DNA of 64,000 nucleotides from Muribaculaceae bacterium (GCA_023663365.1 JAMPHP010000001.1:395829-459828); one strand, 5' to 3'; numbered from the stretch's first letter, positions 52,581 through 61,039 are shown. Numbers and translations: made by a program. Notes: generated by a model not told the origin, from the sequence alone.

Positions 52581-53264
52581 TTACAAGTCCTCTCCATTTG
52601 CTCGATTGTACTCATTGTCATAGAACATAGTGATATAGTATTTACCGTACAACTCTGAAATCATAAACCATACGGGTTTATATCTCAAAACGTTCATCAT
52701 TTTATCAAACGTATCGGAAATAATTTCAGTGCGCATTTCATCAGTGGGGGATTCTAATTGCTTTGGCGTATATTTGTCCTGAACATCTTTCAAAATAGAG
52801 GCTTGCATTTGTTCCATTGCTTCACCCTCTGGTAGCTGATAGAATATTGCTTCATATCTTTTGCTGCGCACAGCCATTTCATATGAGATATCTTCATTCT
52901 CTGGAATGGTATAATCGTCTAAGGATAGGTATTTGCCATTATCTTTGAATTGTGAGCACAATCGATTGAAGCGGATTCTAATATCCGTTTCGCTCAATGT
53001 GTTTTCATCGCATACCATTATTCGAGATACTTTATCATTTTCAGTAGAAATGAATACCTGGACATCATTCCCATTAAATCTGCCCATAAGAACATCGTTA
53101 TCGCCCACAGTTGTTAACTTGAACCCTTTTGATTTTAGATTCTGAATCATGTCGGCCTTAGTGCCATCCACAGGAAATCCTAAAAATTTGGTTACATCGT
53201 TTTGTGCAAAAGAAGCAACTGCGCAAAATAAGATAGCGATTATAGTGAATACCTTTCTTTTCAT
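52581..53264 (-). CDS. Secreted protein of unknown function
   Basis: A 227-residue exported protein with a signal peptide (about 1-20, ending ASFAQ). The mature part is mostly beta/alpha (FLGFPVDGTKADMIQNLKSK and DVQVFISTENDKVSRIMV), then helical. The opening DVTKFLGFPVDGTK... recalls small exported proteins common in gut Bacteroidota, function unknown. The gene is AT-rich relative to the window and lies between two unusual structured regions. Confidence 0.7.
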   Translation of the reverse strand: MKRKVFTIIAILFCAVASFAQNDVTKFLGFPVDGTKADMIQNLKSKGFKLTTVGDNDVLMGRFNGNDVQVFISTENDKVSRIMVCDENTLSETDIRIRFNRLCSQFKDNGKYLSLDDYTIPENEDISYEMAVRSKRYEAIFYQLPEGEAMEQMQASILKDVQDKYTPKQLESPTDEMRTEIISDTFDKMMNVLRYKPVWFMISELYGKYYITMFYDNEYNRANGEDL

Positions 53265-53274
53265 ATGCTGCCTG

Positions 53275-53540
53275 TTAAAAACGCACTGTAGTTCCTATGA
53301 GTGCCGTTAAATCACGAAGCGTGGAACTGCAATGCCACGTTCTAAGTCGGAGGTCGTAGGAAGAACCCTTTTTAAGAGAAATGGTAATAGCAGCCCACGC
53401 CGTTAGCGTGAGAACCACTATGCGCACTCTCTTAAAAAGTCTTGAATTTCCTACGTTCCCGACTCCGAGTTGAGCATAACGCTTCTTATTATCCAAAATG
53501 TTGTGACGAGATATATCTCATCGGATGCAAATATACGGAT
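53275..53540 (-). other. Structured leader region upstream of the secreted protein gene
   Basis: On the minus strand a -7 element TATATTTG (53528-53535) precedes about 250 bases before the next start. A long imperfect hairpin pairs 53346-53380 with 53427-53463 (AAAAAGGGTTCTT region with its complement); small stems CACGC/GCGTG (53396-53410) and CGTGG/CCACG (53320-53339) add to it. A 73-codon ORF (53275-53496) overlaps the hairpin; whether it is a leader peptide or chance is unclear. The rest of 53541-53692 shows nothing. Confidence 0.55.
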
Positions 53541-53691
53541 TTTATTTGAGACCAAAAATGCCTTGATAAAAGAAATTTAGGCAAACAAATAGAATTAAAT
53601 ATAACGAACAGACCTTAAAAATATCTAACCCGACACTATCGGTTTGCATTTATTTTGCCGAGTAGTACACTTTTAGTACACCTCAAAACAA

Positions 53692-53732
53692 AAATAATGG
53701 CTGAAAATCATGCGATTTCCAGCCATTATCCG
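53692..53732 (-). terminator. Terminator after tRNA-Leu
   Basis: Stem AATAATGGCTG (and GAAAATC) with its complement GATTTCCAGCCATTAT, loop ATGC, followed on the minus strand by a T-rich tract. Confidence 0.75.
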
Positions 53733-53814
53733 TACCCGGACCCGGGATCGAACCGGGATGGGATGCCCCAACGGTGTTTGAGACCGTCGCGTCTACCGAT
53801 TCCGCCATCCGGGC
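53733..53814 (-). tRNA. tRNA-Leu (CAA)
   Basis: Cloverleaf with acceptor GCCCGGA/TCCGGGT, anticodon stem ACGGT/ACCGT with loop CTCAAAC (anticodon CAA), the long variable arm expected of tRNA-Leu, and T arm CCGG-TTCGATC-CCGG. Discriminator A. A consensus promoter lies directly upstream. Confidence 0.97.
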
Positions 53815-53824
53815 GTTTGTGCTG

Positions 53825-53855
53825 CAAAGATAGTGATTATTTGGGAGCAGGCAAA
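53825..53855 (-). promoter_or_regulatory. Promoter of tRNA-Leu
   Basis: Minus strand TTTG (53852-53855), 19 bases, TATCTTTG (53825-53832), about 11 bases before the tRNA. Confidence 0.8.
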
Positions 53856-53862
53856 ATTTTTT

Positions 53863-54393
53863 TTAGCGCTTTGCCGCGAGTTCTTCGATGGTGTGTGTCA
53901 TCACGCGCCTTATGTTCTCCCGCAGGCTTGCCGTGCCGAGGTTTTTGTCGTCGACTATCAAGCGCACTTGCTCGAGTGCCGGTGCGAGCATGGCTGCGGC
54001 ATCGGCATGGGCGATGTAGTCGTGTGTGAGCTTGAATGTGCCTTTGAGCAGCGGGGCGGGGTAGTTGAGGTGGCGGTATTGGCCTACGAGCATACGGAGT
54101 GCGGCGAGCATGAGCTCGGAGGTCTTTTCAGGGCCTACACCAAAGGCTTCGAACTCTTTGATTTCTTTGCGTATGTGGCTTATGCGGGCTTTCGACAGCC
54201 CCCATTTCGCGCGCGTGAGCTCTTTGGCTATTATGTCGATTTTCTTTTCGAGGAGCGCGTCGGCATCGGGGTTGAGGAAGAACTCGAAGTATGCCTTCGC
54301 TTCTTTCGACGAATCGTAGGCGTTGAGAATCACCTCCACCAGCTGTGGGCCGGTGAAGGTGATAAGTTCTTTTTTCAGTGCCGCTTTCGACAT
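53863..54393 (-). CDS. DUF6155 family protein
   Basis: A 176-residue mostly helical cytoplasmic protein of the DUF6155 family. The N-terminal block SKAALKKELITFTGPQLVEVILNAYD and the next EAKAYFEFFLNPDADALLEKK are its recognisable parts. Function unknown. It starts 12 bases after the S9 peptidase stop on the same strand and is probably transcribed with it. Confidence 0.75.
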   Translation of the reverse strand: MSKAALKKELITFTGPQLVEVILNAYDSSKEAKAYFEFFLNPDADALLEKKIDIIAKELTRAKWGLSKARISHIRKEIKEFEAFGVGPEKTSELMLAALRMLVGQYRHLNYPAPLLKGTFKLTHDYIAHADAAAMLAPALEQVRLIVDDKNLGTASLRENIRRVMTHTIEELAAKR

Positions 54394-54405
54394 CTTGTGC
54401 TGTGC

Positions 54406-56499
54406 TTACTTTTTAAGCCATTTGTCGAACCAGCGGAAGAAGAGGCGCTGCCACAGAACGGCGTTCTGCGGTTTGAGTATCCAGTGGTTCTCGTCGGGAT
54501 AAATCACCATCTCGGCGGGTATGCCGCGGAGCTTGGCGGCGTTGAAGGCTGCCATGCCCTGCGAGGCGAGGATGCGGTAGTCGAGTTCGCCGTGCGAGAT
54601 CATGATGGGCGTGTCCCAGCGGTCCACGAAGCGGTGGGGCGAGTTGGCGAATGTGCGCTGTGCTGCGGCATTGTCTTTCTCCCAGTAGGCTCCGCCCATA
54701 TCCCAGTTGGCGAACCACATCTCTTCGGTTTCGAGGTACTGTGCCTCGATGTTGAAGATGCCGGCATGGGCCAGAAGGGCGGCAAAGCGGCCTTCGTGAT
54801 TGCCTGCAAGGTAGTAGATTGAGAAGCCGCCGTAGCTTGCGCCTGTGGCACCGATGCGCTCGGCATCGATGTAGCTTTCACGCTTGAGGTCGTCGACTGC
54901 GGCGAGGTAGTCGGCCATGTTCTGGCCGGGATAGTCGCGCGAGATCTGCTCGTTCCATTCGGTGCCGAAGCCGGGCAGGCCGCGGCGGTTGGGGGCTATC
55001 ACGATGTAGCCGTTGGCCGCCATCAGGGCAAGGTTCCAGCGATAGCTCCAGAACTGGCTCACTGCGCTCTGAGGACCGCCCTGGCAGTAGAGGATGGAGG
55101 GATATTTGGCTTCGGGGTTGAATTTCGGAGGATATACCACCCATGTGGTCATCTGCTTGCCATCGGTGGTGGGTACGAGGCGCTTCTCCACCGTGGGCAT
55201 GTCGAGCTGTGCGAAGATGGGGCCGTTGACGTCGGTGATGGGAGTCACCACGGGCGCTTTCTTCTTGCCTTTGCCCTTGAACGACAGGAGCATGAGCTCG
55301 TTGGGGCGTAGCATGCTGTGGCGCATTGTCACCAGGCGCTCGGTGCTGATGGGTGCGAGCGAGGTGAAGTCGGCCACTTCGTCGGTGAGCTTGGCGATGG
55401 CACCGGTGGCGGGGTCGATGGAGAATACGGGAGTCACACCGTCCTTGGGAGCGATGAAGAAGATGCTTTTGCCATCGGGAGTCCATGCAAATTCGTCGAT
55501 GGTGTAGTCCCAGTCGGCGGTGATGTCGCGCTTCTCGGCGGTGGAGCAGTCGAGGAGGAAGAGGCGGTTGCGGTCGCTCTCATATCCGTCGCGCTCCATC
55601 GAGAGCCATGCCAGATACTTGCCGTCGGGCGAGAACGCCGGTGCCGTGTCGTAGCCCATCATGCCTTCTGTGAGGTTGCGGGTCTCGCCGGTCTCGATGG
55701 AGTAGAGGTAGAGGTCGGAGTTGGTGGAGAGGGCGTAGTCCATGCCTGTCTTTTTGCGCGATACATACACGAGCATCTTGCTGTCGGGGTGCCAGGCGAA
55801 GGACTCTACGCCGCCGAAGGGCTTCATGGGTGCCTCAAAAGGCTCGTCGGCCATGATGTCCTTGAGGTCGGTGACCTTTGTGCCGTCGAAATTGCCCACG
55901 AAGGGGTGGGGGATTTCGGTCACCCACTCGTCCCAGTGCTTGTACATGAGGTCATCGATCACGCGGCCTGTGGCCTGGGGCAGGTCGGGATAGATGTCGC
56001 CGGCAGTGCGGGTGTACTTCACCGTGCCTATCACCACCACCTTCTGCTGGTCGGGCGAGAGGAGGAAGCCGCTGATGCCGCCTTTGTGCTCGGTGGCCTG
56101 TGTGCGGTTTGAGCCGTCGGCATCCATGAGCCACATCTGGGGCTGGCCGTCGGCGTCGGGGTATAGGAATGCTATGCGTCGGCCGCCGTCGATCCACACG
56201 GCACCGCTCTCGCTCTTGGGAGTGTCGGTGATGCGTCGGGGGGCGGCGTCCTTGGCGTCGAGCTCGAGCAGATAGAGGTCGTTGTTGCTGCTGTTTGCCT
56301 CGAGGTCTTCGTATGAGATGCCGAAAAGTACGGTCTTGCCGTCGGGGCTTACGGTGGGGGCGCTCACGCGGCCGAGAGCCTCGAGAGCGTCGATGCTGAA
56401 GCATCCGTCGGGGCTTTTGAACGTGGCCGGAGTATCGGCTGCTGAGGCTGCTGAGGCCGCCATCAGCAGGGCTGTAGCTGTCATTGCAATTTGCTTCAT
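54406..56499 (-). CDS. Secreted S9-family prolyl oligopeptidase-like peptidase
   Basis: A 697-residue exported serine peptidase, probably periplasmic. Signal peptide (about 1-20, ending ASAAD), then a seven-bladed beta-propeller (about 35-410) and an alpha/beta hydrolase domain (about 425-697). The nucleophile is in GASYGGFS and the catalytic His in DENHW near the C terminus. Dipeptidyl- or acylaminoacyl-peptidase activity is expected. The histidine phosphatase gene lies directly upstream on the same strand with a 33-base gap. Confidence 0.93.
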   Translation of the reverse strand: MKQIAMTATALLMAASAASAADTPATFKSPDGCFSIDALEALGRVSAPTVSPDGKTVLFGISYEDLEANSSNNDLYLLELDAKDAAPRRITDTPKSESGAVWIDGGRRIAFLYPDADGQPQMWLMDADGSNRTQATEHKGGISGFLLSPDQQKVVVIGTVKYTRTAGDIYPDLPQATGRVIDDLMYKHWDEWVTEIPHPFVGNFDGTKVTDLKDIMADEPFEAPMKPFGGVESFAWHPDSKMLVYVSRKKTGMDYALSTNSDLYLYSIETGETRNLTEGMMGYDTAPAFSPDGKYLAWLSMERDGYESDRNRLFLLDCSTAEKRDITADWDYTIDEFAWTPDGKSIFFIAPKDGVTPVFSIDPATGAIAKLTDEVADFTSLAPISTERLVTMRHSMLRPNELMLLSFKGKGKKKAPVVTPITDVNGPIFAQLDMPTVEKRLVPTTDGKQMTTWVVYPPKFNPEAKYPSILYCQGGPQSAVSQFWSYRWNLALMAANGYIVIAPNRRGLPGFGTEWNEQISRDYPGQNMADYLAAVDDLKRESYIDAERIGATGASYGGFSIYYLAGNHEGRFAALLAHAGIFNIEAQYLETEEMWFANWDMGGAYWEKDNAAAQRTFANSPHRFVDRWDTPIMISHGELDYRILASQGMAAFNAAKLRGIPAEMVIYPDENHWILKPQNAVLWQRLFFRWFDKWLKK

Positions 56500-56532
56500 G
56501 GGTTTATGCTTGGATGGTGTGTGAATGTATTG

Positions 56533-57813
56533 TCAATCAGTGAGCAGGCCTGCTATGTAGGGGCGCAGGTCGGCCCAGCGGTAGAGACCCTTCTCACCGG
56601 CATTGGCCACGGGCAGGCCGGCGGGGCGCTCGTTGTGGAGCACGCGCACCAGTGTGTCACCTTTGCGGCCCTTGGAGGGGCGGAAGAAGATGAGCTGCAG
56701 GTTGGTGGCCATAGGGCTCACATAGTAGTCGGCGTAATCGCGGCTGAGCTCCGAGGGCACGTCGGTGTCGGAGTAGCATCCTTCCACGCGGAGGAGTCCG
56801 AGCAGGGGTATGATGTTGCTGTCGTGCCCGAAGCGCAGCGTTGCGCCGTGTTTGCCCGAGGCTATGTAGCTGTCGGCACCCTCGAGGATGTTGCCGAGCA
56901 GATTGCGGGCGTTCTTCACGTGAGTGCCATTGGCGCGGGGATAGGTCGATGCGCGGGCGAAGAACGAGAAGTTGGCAAACTCCCACAGCCCGTAGAGCTC
57001 ATCGTTGGTGAAGAGGGGCAGAAGGTCGATGCCGTTCTCTATGTTCTGCTGCCCCACGGCGAGCCAGTAGAGCTTCTCCATAAGGCCGTATTGGTCGAGC
57101 CACACGTTCACGTAGTCCTGATCTTTGAAGAGCGACTTCACCAACCGGTCCGACTGCATCTTCGAGTCCTTGAAGCGCTTGTAGTCCTGATAGTAGGGGC
57201 CCTCGGGCTTGTTGAGTGCCGACGACTCGGGTGTCTGAAAGCTCATATACTTCATGTGCCTCTTGCCTGACTCCATGGGCACCTGCAGGCCGGGAAACTC
57301 TTCGCGGACACCGTCGAGGAAGTTGAACATCGAGTGTGCGCAGCGCATCACCGTGGTCGATGTGGCAGTCACGTCGGCGCCATCGGCAAAGACAGCAGGA
57401 TAGTTTTGTGCCATGCGATGACCTATGCCATGGTGCTGACGTGCGCCCAGAGGCGAGAGCTCGCCGGCGCGCCCTTGTGCTTCCGTCCAGATAGTGTCGA
57501 GCTGGTGCTTGAGCAGGCGGCCGCGCTCTGTGAGAGCATCGGCATCGTATGCTTTGTCGAATATATCCTTGAGTTTCTTGTAGTCGTCGTCCCAGATAAG
57601 GTAGCGGGAGCCGTGGCGGCCATAGTGGCTCACGTAGAAAGGCTCATAGCCTTTCGGTGTCGACAGGCCGGTGGCGATGCTGTCGGCAGGGTATGCGAAA
57701 TAGACGCCGCCGGCGAGCTCGGGATGAGCTTTCACCTCGGCACGGGCATCGCGGGCATTGCCGCTAAAAGTGGCGGCAGCAGCGATGAGGGCAAAAAATA
57801 GAAGTTTCTTCAT
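56533..57813 (-). CDS. Secreted histidine-type acid phosphatase
   Basis: A 426-residue exported protein of the histidine phosphatase clade 2 (phytase/MINPP-like). Signal peptide (about 1-20), the catalytic motif YGRHGSRY at about 61-68 with the nucleophilic His, and the later proton-donor motif GHDSN. Phytate and related phosphoesters are candidate substrates; the family covers several. Its promoter is copy 4 of the conserved promoter repeat, and a palindrome (TGTACTTTTG/CAAAAGTACA, 57818-57842) lies over the start of transcription. Confidence 0.88.
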   Translation of the reverse strand: MKKLLFFALIAAAATFSGNARDARAEVKAHPELAGGVYFAYPADSIATGLSTPKGYEPFYVSHYGRHGSRYLIWDDDYKKLKDIFDKAYDADALTERGRLLKHQLDTIWTEAQGRAGELSPLGARQHHGIGHRMAQNYPAVFADGADVTATSTTVMRCAHSMFNFLDGVREEFPGLQVPMESGKRHMKYMSFQTPESSALNKPEGPYYQDYKRFKDSKMQSDRLVKSLFKDQDYVNVWLDQYGLMEKLYWLAVGQQNIENGIDLLPLFTNDELYGLWEFANFSFFARASTYPRANGTHVKNARNLLGNILEGADSYIASGKHGATLRFGHDSNIIPLLGLLRVEGCYSDTDVPSELSRDYADYYVSPMATNLQLIFFRPSKGRKGDTLVRVLHNERPAGLPVANAGEKGLYRWADLRPYIAGLLTD

Positions 57814-57832
57814 GGAGTGTACTTTTGTTTAT

Positions 57833-57876
57833 GCAAAAGTACAAATAAGTCGAGAGGCAAGCAAATTTATTTAGCT
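57833..57876 (-). promoter_or_regulatory. Promoter repeat copy 4 (histidine phosphatase)
   Basis: TTTG (57862-57865), 20 bases, TACTTTTG (57834-57841) on the minus strand; the spacer matches the three other copies with one base different near the -7. Confidence 0.85.
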
Positions 57877-57880
57877 TTGC

Positions 57881-57970
57881 GCCGCGGGGAATCATAACGC
57901 CGCGGGGGATCTCCGAATCCCCCGCAACACAATTGTGGGGTTTCCAAACCCAGGAAAGGTGAAAAAAGTT
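57881..57970. repeat. REP-like element cluster 9 (single half)
   Basis: GGGGGAT/ATCCCCC stem, CACAATTGTGG, GGGTTTCCAAACCC, AGGAAAGGTG. It directly abuts the promoter repeat copy 4. Confidence 0.85.
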
Positions 57971-58029
57971 GCATCCGGAGGAGGGGAGAAATCCTGCATT
58001 GTCGTCTCGCAGCCCCCCCCCGCCGCGGC

Positions 58030-58311
58030 CTACTTCTTCCGCCTGAGCATAGGTGCCACCAGGCGGAAAGCGCGGATGGCGAAATAGCCGTATTCGGCCA
58101 GTGTGAGAGCACCGGTGAGCCTTGAGAAGATTGACTGTGAGCCGCCGAAGAATGGAGTGCGGCTCTTGTAGGAGTCGACGTGAGCCGACATCTTGAACTT
58201 CTCGATCTCCATTCGTGCCTGCACAAGGGCGCGGCGCATCTGCATCTCACGCAGCGTGAGGCCGGTCCAATCGCTTTCGGGGTCGTTATGATAGGGGGGC
58301 AGGTTTATCAT
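58030..58311 (-). CDS. Small protein of a membrane-stress-like cluster
   Basis: A 93-residue protein with a helical charged N-terminal half (LREMQMRRALVQARMEIEKFK) and a weakly hydrophobic C-terminal part (AEYGYFAIRAFRLVAPML). I do not recognise the family. Its start overlaps the end of the holin-like gene by 26 bases. With the next three genes it makes a four-gene minus-strand unit. Confidence 0.65.
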   Translation of the reverse strand: MINLPPYHNDPESDWTGLTLREMQMRRALVQARMEIEKFKMSAHVDSYKSRTPFFGGSQSIFSRLTGALTLAEYGYFAIRAFRLVAPMLRRKK

Positions 58312-58681
58312 CGGTGGGGGTGTGTTTTTGCGGCGCCGGCAGCAGCAGCCGTGAGATGAAACGTGCTATGGGGTTGACCAGCAGAGGTGTGCGGCACACA
58401 ACAAGAAGCGCGAGCAGCACTATATAGAAGCCGGCAACGATAATGAAAGACCACAGTGGGTCGATGGCATCGGCCAGGGCCACGCCCACGGCGATGGAGA
58501 TAAACACCAGAGCTACCGTGCTCAGAATGGTGAGCAAGGCGCACAAGGCTATTGCCGACAACATGCGCGTGAGCTTTTCGGCAACACTGAGGCGCGTGTC
58601 TTCGACAAGGAGCTTGGTGTACTGGGTCACGGCTTCCGAAAGATTGCGGAAGGTACCGCTGGAGTCGTCTTTGCTTGTCAT
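58286..58681 (-). CDS. Holin-like DUF1469 membrane protein
   Basis: A 131-residue protein with two adjacent membrane helices (about 40-85: AIALCALLTILSTVALVFIS and IIVAGFYIVLLALLVV) after an amphipathic N-terminal helix with TRLSVAEKLTRML. This is the layout of the DUF1469/holin-X superfamily, often found with YtxH genes. Despite the name, there is no phage context here. Confidence 0.78.
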   Translation of the reverse strand: MTSKDDSSGTFRNLSEAVTQYTKLLVEDTRLSVAEKLTRMLSAIALCALLTILSTVALVFISIAVGVALADAIDPLWSFIIVAGFYIVLLALLVVCRTPLLVNPIARFISRLLLPAPQKHTPTDDKPAPLS

Positions 58682-58769
58682 GTGCAGATGGGCGATAATG
58701 CGATGATGGTACTACGATGCACAGGCCGCACCTCCGCTCACGGCAGTGGCGAAGGTGCGTGGATGTGTA

Positions 58770-58961
58770 TTATTGTTTTTCCTCGACCTGAGCGGCAATC
58801 ATCTCCACGAGTTCGTCGATGTCGTCGGCGGCGATGATGCCCTTCTTCTGGAGGATTACTTTGATGCGTGCACGCAGCTCGGGGCCGGTGGTGGGGGTGA
58901 GCAGTGCTGTGGCTGCCGCGCCTACTGCGGCGCCGAAGAGGAAGGTGAAGAAGCCTTTCAT
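58770..58961 (-). CDS. YtxH-domain protein A
   Basis: A 63-residue protein: hydrophobic Gly/Ala-rich N terminus (FGAAVGAAATALLTPTTG) then a charged helix with LRARIKVILQKK, the YtxH pattern. A paralog follows at 58998-59201. YtxH proteins are linked to general stress in other bacteria. Confidence 0.75.
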   Translation of the reverse strand: MKGFFTFLFGAAVGAAATALLTPTTGPELRARIKVILQKKGIIAADDIDELVEMIAAQVEEKQ

Positions 58962-58997
58962 ATCTGTGGGGTGTTCTTTTTTAAGGGGTAGGGTGGA

Positions 58998-59201
58998 TTA
59001 TTTCACATCTTTGATTTCGTCGGCAATCTGGTCGGCGAGGCTCTCGAGCTCCGAGGCCTTGATACCGGGCACGTGCGAGCGGATGAAATCTTTGATGGCT
59101 TCGCGGGTTTCACTGCCTTTCTGAGGTGCAAGGAGGAGTGCGGCCGCTGCGCCTGCGATAGCGCCGCCGAGGGCTGCCAGTACGATGGGGAGTGCTTTCA
59201 T
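58998..59201 (-). CDS. YtxH-domain protein B
   Basis: A 67-residue paralog of the preceding protein, with the stronger YtxH signature GAAAALLLAPQKGSETREAI and the C-terminal helix ELESLADQIADEIKDV. The 36-base gap suggests co-transcription. No promoter could be identified upstream. Confidence 0.8.
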   Translation of the reverse strand: MKALPIVLAALGGAIAGAAAALLLAPQKGSETREAIKDFIRSHVPGIKASELESLADQIADEIKDVK

Positions 59202-59329
59202 TGTAGTGTAGTTTATGGAGTTATGGATGTTCTTTGGATTATTAAATCGAGGGCGCGTGCGGGCGCTCTTAAAGTATAACGCCCGAACGCGCCCAAATGT
59301 TGTTGAACGGTCAAATTTTATTGTAGAGC

Positions 59330-60832
59330 TTAGTCGAGAGGCACAGCGTAGTAAGCAGCCTTGCCGGTGGGATATATGCCGGTGATAAACATCACCTTGT
59401 CGGCATGTCCGCTTCCCGATGTGATGTCGCGGTAGATGGCCGTCACATCCTCGGGCTTGCTCACGCGTGTGTTGTTGATCGACAGCAGGATGAAGCCTTC
59501 GCGGATGCCGGCTTCGGCAAATCGTCCGTCGGCGTTGAGCTCAGTGATGGCCACACCGTGGCTGATGCCGAGGCGGCGTGCCGTGTCGGAGTCGATGGCA
59601 GCCAGCGATGCGCCCAGCGAGGTCTCGTTGTCGGCACGCACCACGCCGGTCTCGCCGCGGTTGTTGCGCAGGGTTGCCGTGGCGGTGCTCTTCTTTCCGG
59701 CGCGCCAGTAGTCGATTGCCACCTTGTCGCCGGGGCTGCATGCTGTGATGGCTTCCTGCATCTGTGCCGTGTTGAGAGTCGGGCGGCCATTGAGGGCTAC
59801 CACCACGTCGCCGGGCTGCAGGCCGGCCTCGCGGGCTGCCGAGCGGTCGAGAACTTCGGCCACATATATGCCGGCTACCACACCTTCGATTTTCTCCTTG
59901 GCAACCAGCTGCGGCGTGAGCTCAGTGAACGATATGCCGAGATAGGCACGCTGCACCGTGCCGAAGTCGTTGAGGTCCTTCACCACCTTCTGCACTATCG
60001 ACACGGGGATGGCGAAGGAGCATCCGGCGTAGGTGCCCGTCTGCGAGTAGATGGCCGTGTTGATGCCCACGAGCTCGCCCTTGAGGTTGACAAGGGCTCC
60101 GCCCGAGTTGCCGCTGTTGAGCGCGGCATCGGTCTGGATATACGCTTCGATGCCGTTGCTGCGTCCGCCTACGGAGGTGGAAATGTTGCGCGCTTTGGCG
60201 CTCACGATGCCCGAAGTCACCGTCGAGGTGAAGCCGAAGGGGTTGCCCACGGCAAGCACCCACTCGCCCACACGCAGATCCTCCGATTTACCCATGGGGA
60301 TTACGTGAAGGTCGCTCGGAGCGTCGATTTTGATCAGTGCGATGTCGGTCTCGGGGTCGGCGCCTACGACGGTTGCATCGAAGTTGCGGTTGTCGTTGAG
60401 AGTCACCTCAAGGCGCTCTGCATCGGCGATTACGTGGTTGTTGGTCACGATATAGCCGTCGGCGCTGATGATCACGCCGGAGCCGAGGCCGAGTTGCTGC
60501 TGCTTGGGTTTCTCCTGGGCTCGGGGCTGCTGGCGGCGTGGAGTGCCGAAGAAGAAGTCGAAAATGTCGCCTCCGTACATCTGCTCACCGCCGCGTGAGC
60601 GCGGTGTCGCGTAGCTTTTTACCGACACCACACCGTTGACCGTGGCTTCGGCGGTGCGCACGAAGTCGTCCTGCGATATGAAGCGGGCACCGGCTGTGCT
60701 TGCGGGCGCTGCTGTAGTGTTTTGATTTTGATCTTGTGAAGAGGTGCCGTTGGCGGCGCGGAGAGCAAGGCCTCCGACGAGGCCGGCGGCGATACCTATG
60801 GCGATTGCCATTGTGATGATTGCCTTTTTCAT
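59330..60832 (-). CDS. degP: DegP/HtrA-family serine endopeptidase
   Basis: A 500-residue periplasmic protease/chaperone. N-terminal signal or anchor helix (about 4-26), a trypsin-like domain with His133 (TNNHVI), Asp163 (DIALIKID) and Ser243 (GNSGGALV), and two PDZ domains at about 300-390 and 410-490. It degrades misfolded envelope proteins. The ATG at 60832 starts the hydrophobic helix; a 28-residue upstream extension would overlap the promoter. Confidence 0.95.
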   Translation of the reverse strand: MKKAIITMAIAIGIAAGLVGGLALRAANGTSSQDQNQNTTAAPASTAGARFISQDDFVRTAEATVNGVVSVKSYATPRSRGGEQMYGGDIFDFFFGTPRRQQPRAQEKPKQQQLGLGSGVIISADGYIVTNNHVIADAERLEVTLNDNRNFDATVVGADPETDIALIKIDAPSDLHVIPMGKSEDLRVGEWVLAVGNPFGFTSTVTSGIVSAKARNISTSVGGRSNGIEAYIQTDAALNSGNSGGALVNLKGELVGINTAIYSQTGTYAGCSFAIPVSIVQKVVKDLNDFGTVQRAYLGISFTELTPQLVAKEKIEGVVAGIYVAEVLDRSAAREAGLQPGDVVVALNGRPTLNTAQMQEAITACSPGDKVAIDYWRAGKKSTATATLRNNRGETGVVRADNETSLGASLAAIDSDTARRLGISHGVAITELNADGRFAEAGIREGFILLSINNTRVSKPEDVTAIYRDITSGSGHADKVMFITGIYPTGKAAYYAVPLD

Positions 60833-60886
60833 TGCTGTAGAGTTAAATGGATATGTCAGATTGTAGTGTTGGGCTGTACTATGCTG

Positions 60887-60917
60887 CAAATATAATGCAA
60901 AAAAGCGGGATTGCAAA
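60887..60917 (-). promoter_or_regulatory. Promoter of degP
   Basis: Minus strand TTTG (60914-60917), 19 bases, TATATTTG (60887-60894). The leader is about 50 bases. Confidence 0.75.
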
Positions 60918-60976
60918 TTAACTTAAATTTCGTTTACATTTACCGCCACCTATTTATGAATTTTTGGCAGCAGCCA

Positions 60977-61039
60977 TCCGACAAGTCCGACCTGTCAGAC
61001 TCGTCCGACTTGTCCGACACGTCCGAAGAGTCTGACCCC
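60977..61039. repeat. Intergenic 9-base tandem repeat
   Basis: About seven imperfect units of TCCGACnTG between the degP promoter and the omega-like gene. The unit matches the array encoding the RlmL tail at 22047-22100. Confidence 0.75.

Noticed and set aside
26498..57970. CRISPR array as an explanation for the dispersed repeats
   Set aside because: The repeats are dispersed, palindromic and variable rather than regularly spaced, and no cas genes are present.
58286..58681. Prophage, suggested by the holin-like protein
   Set aside because: DUF1469 proteins are common chromosomal partners of YtxH genes; no other phage genes are nearby.
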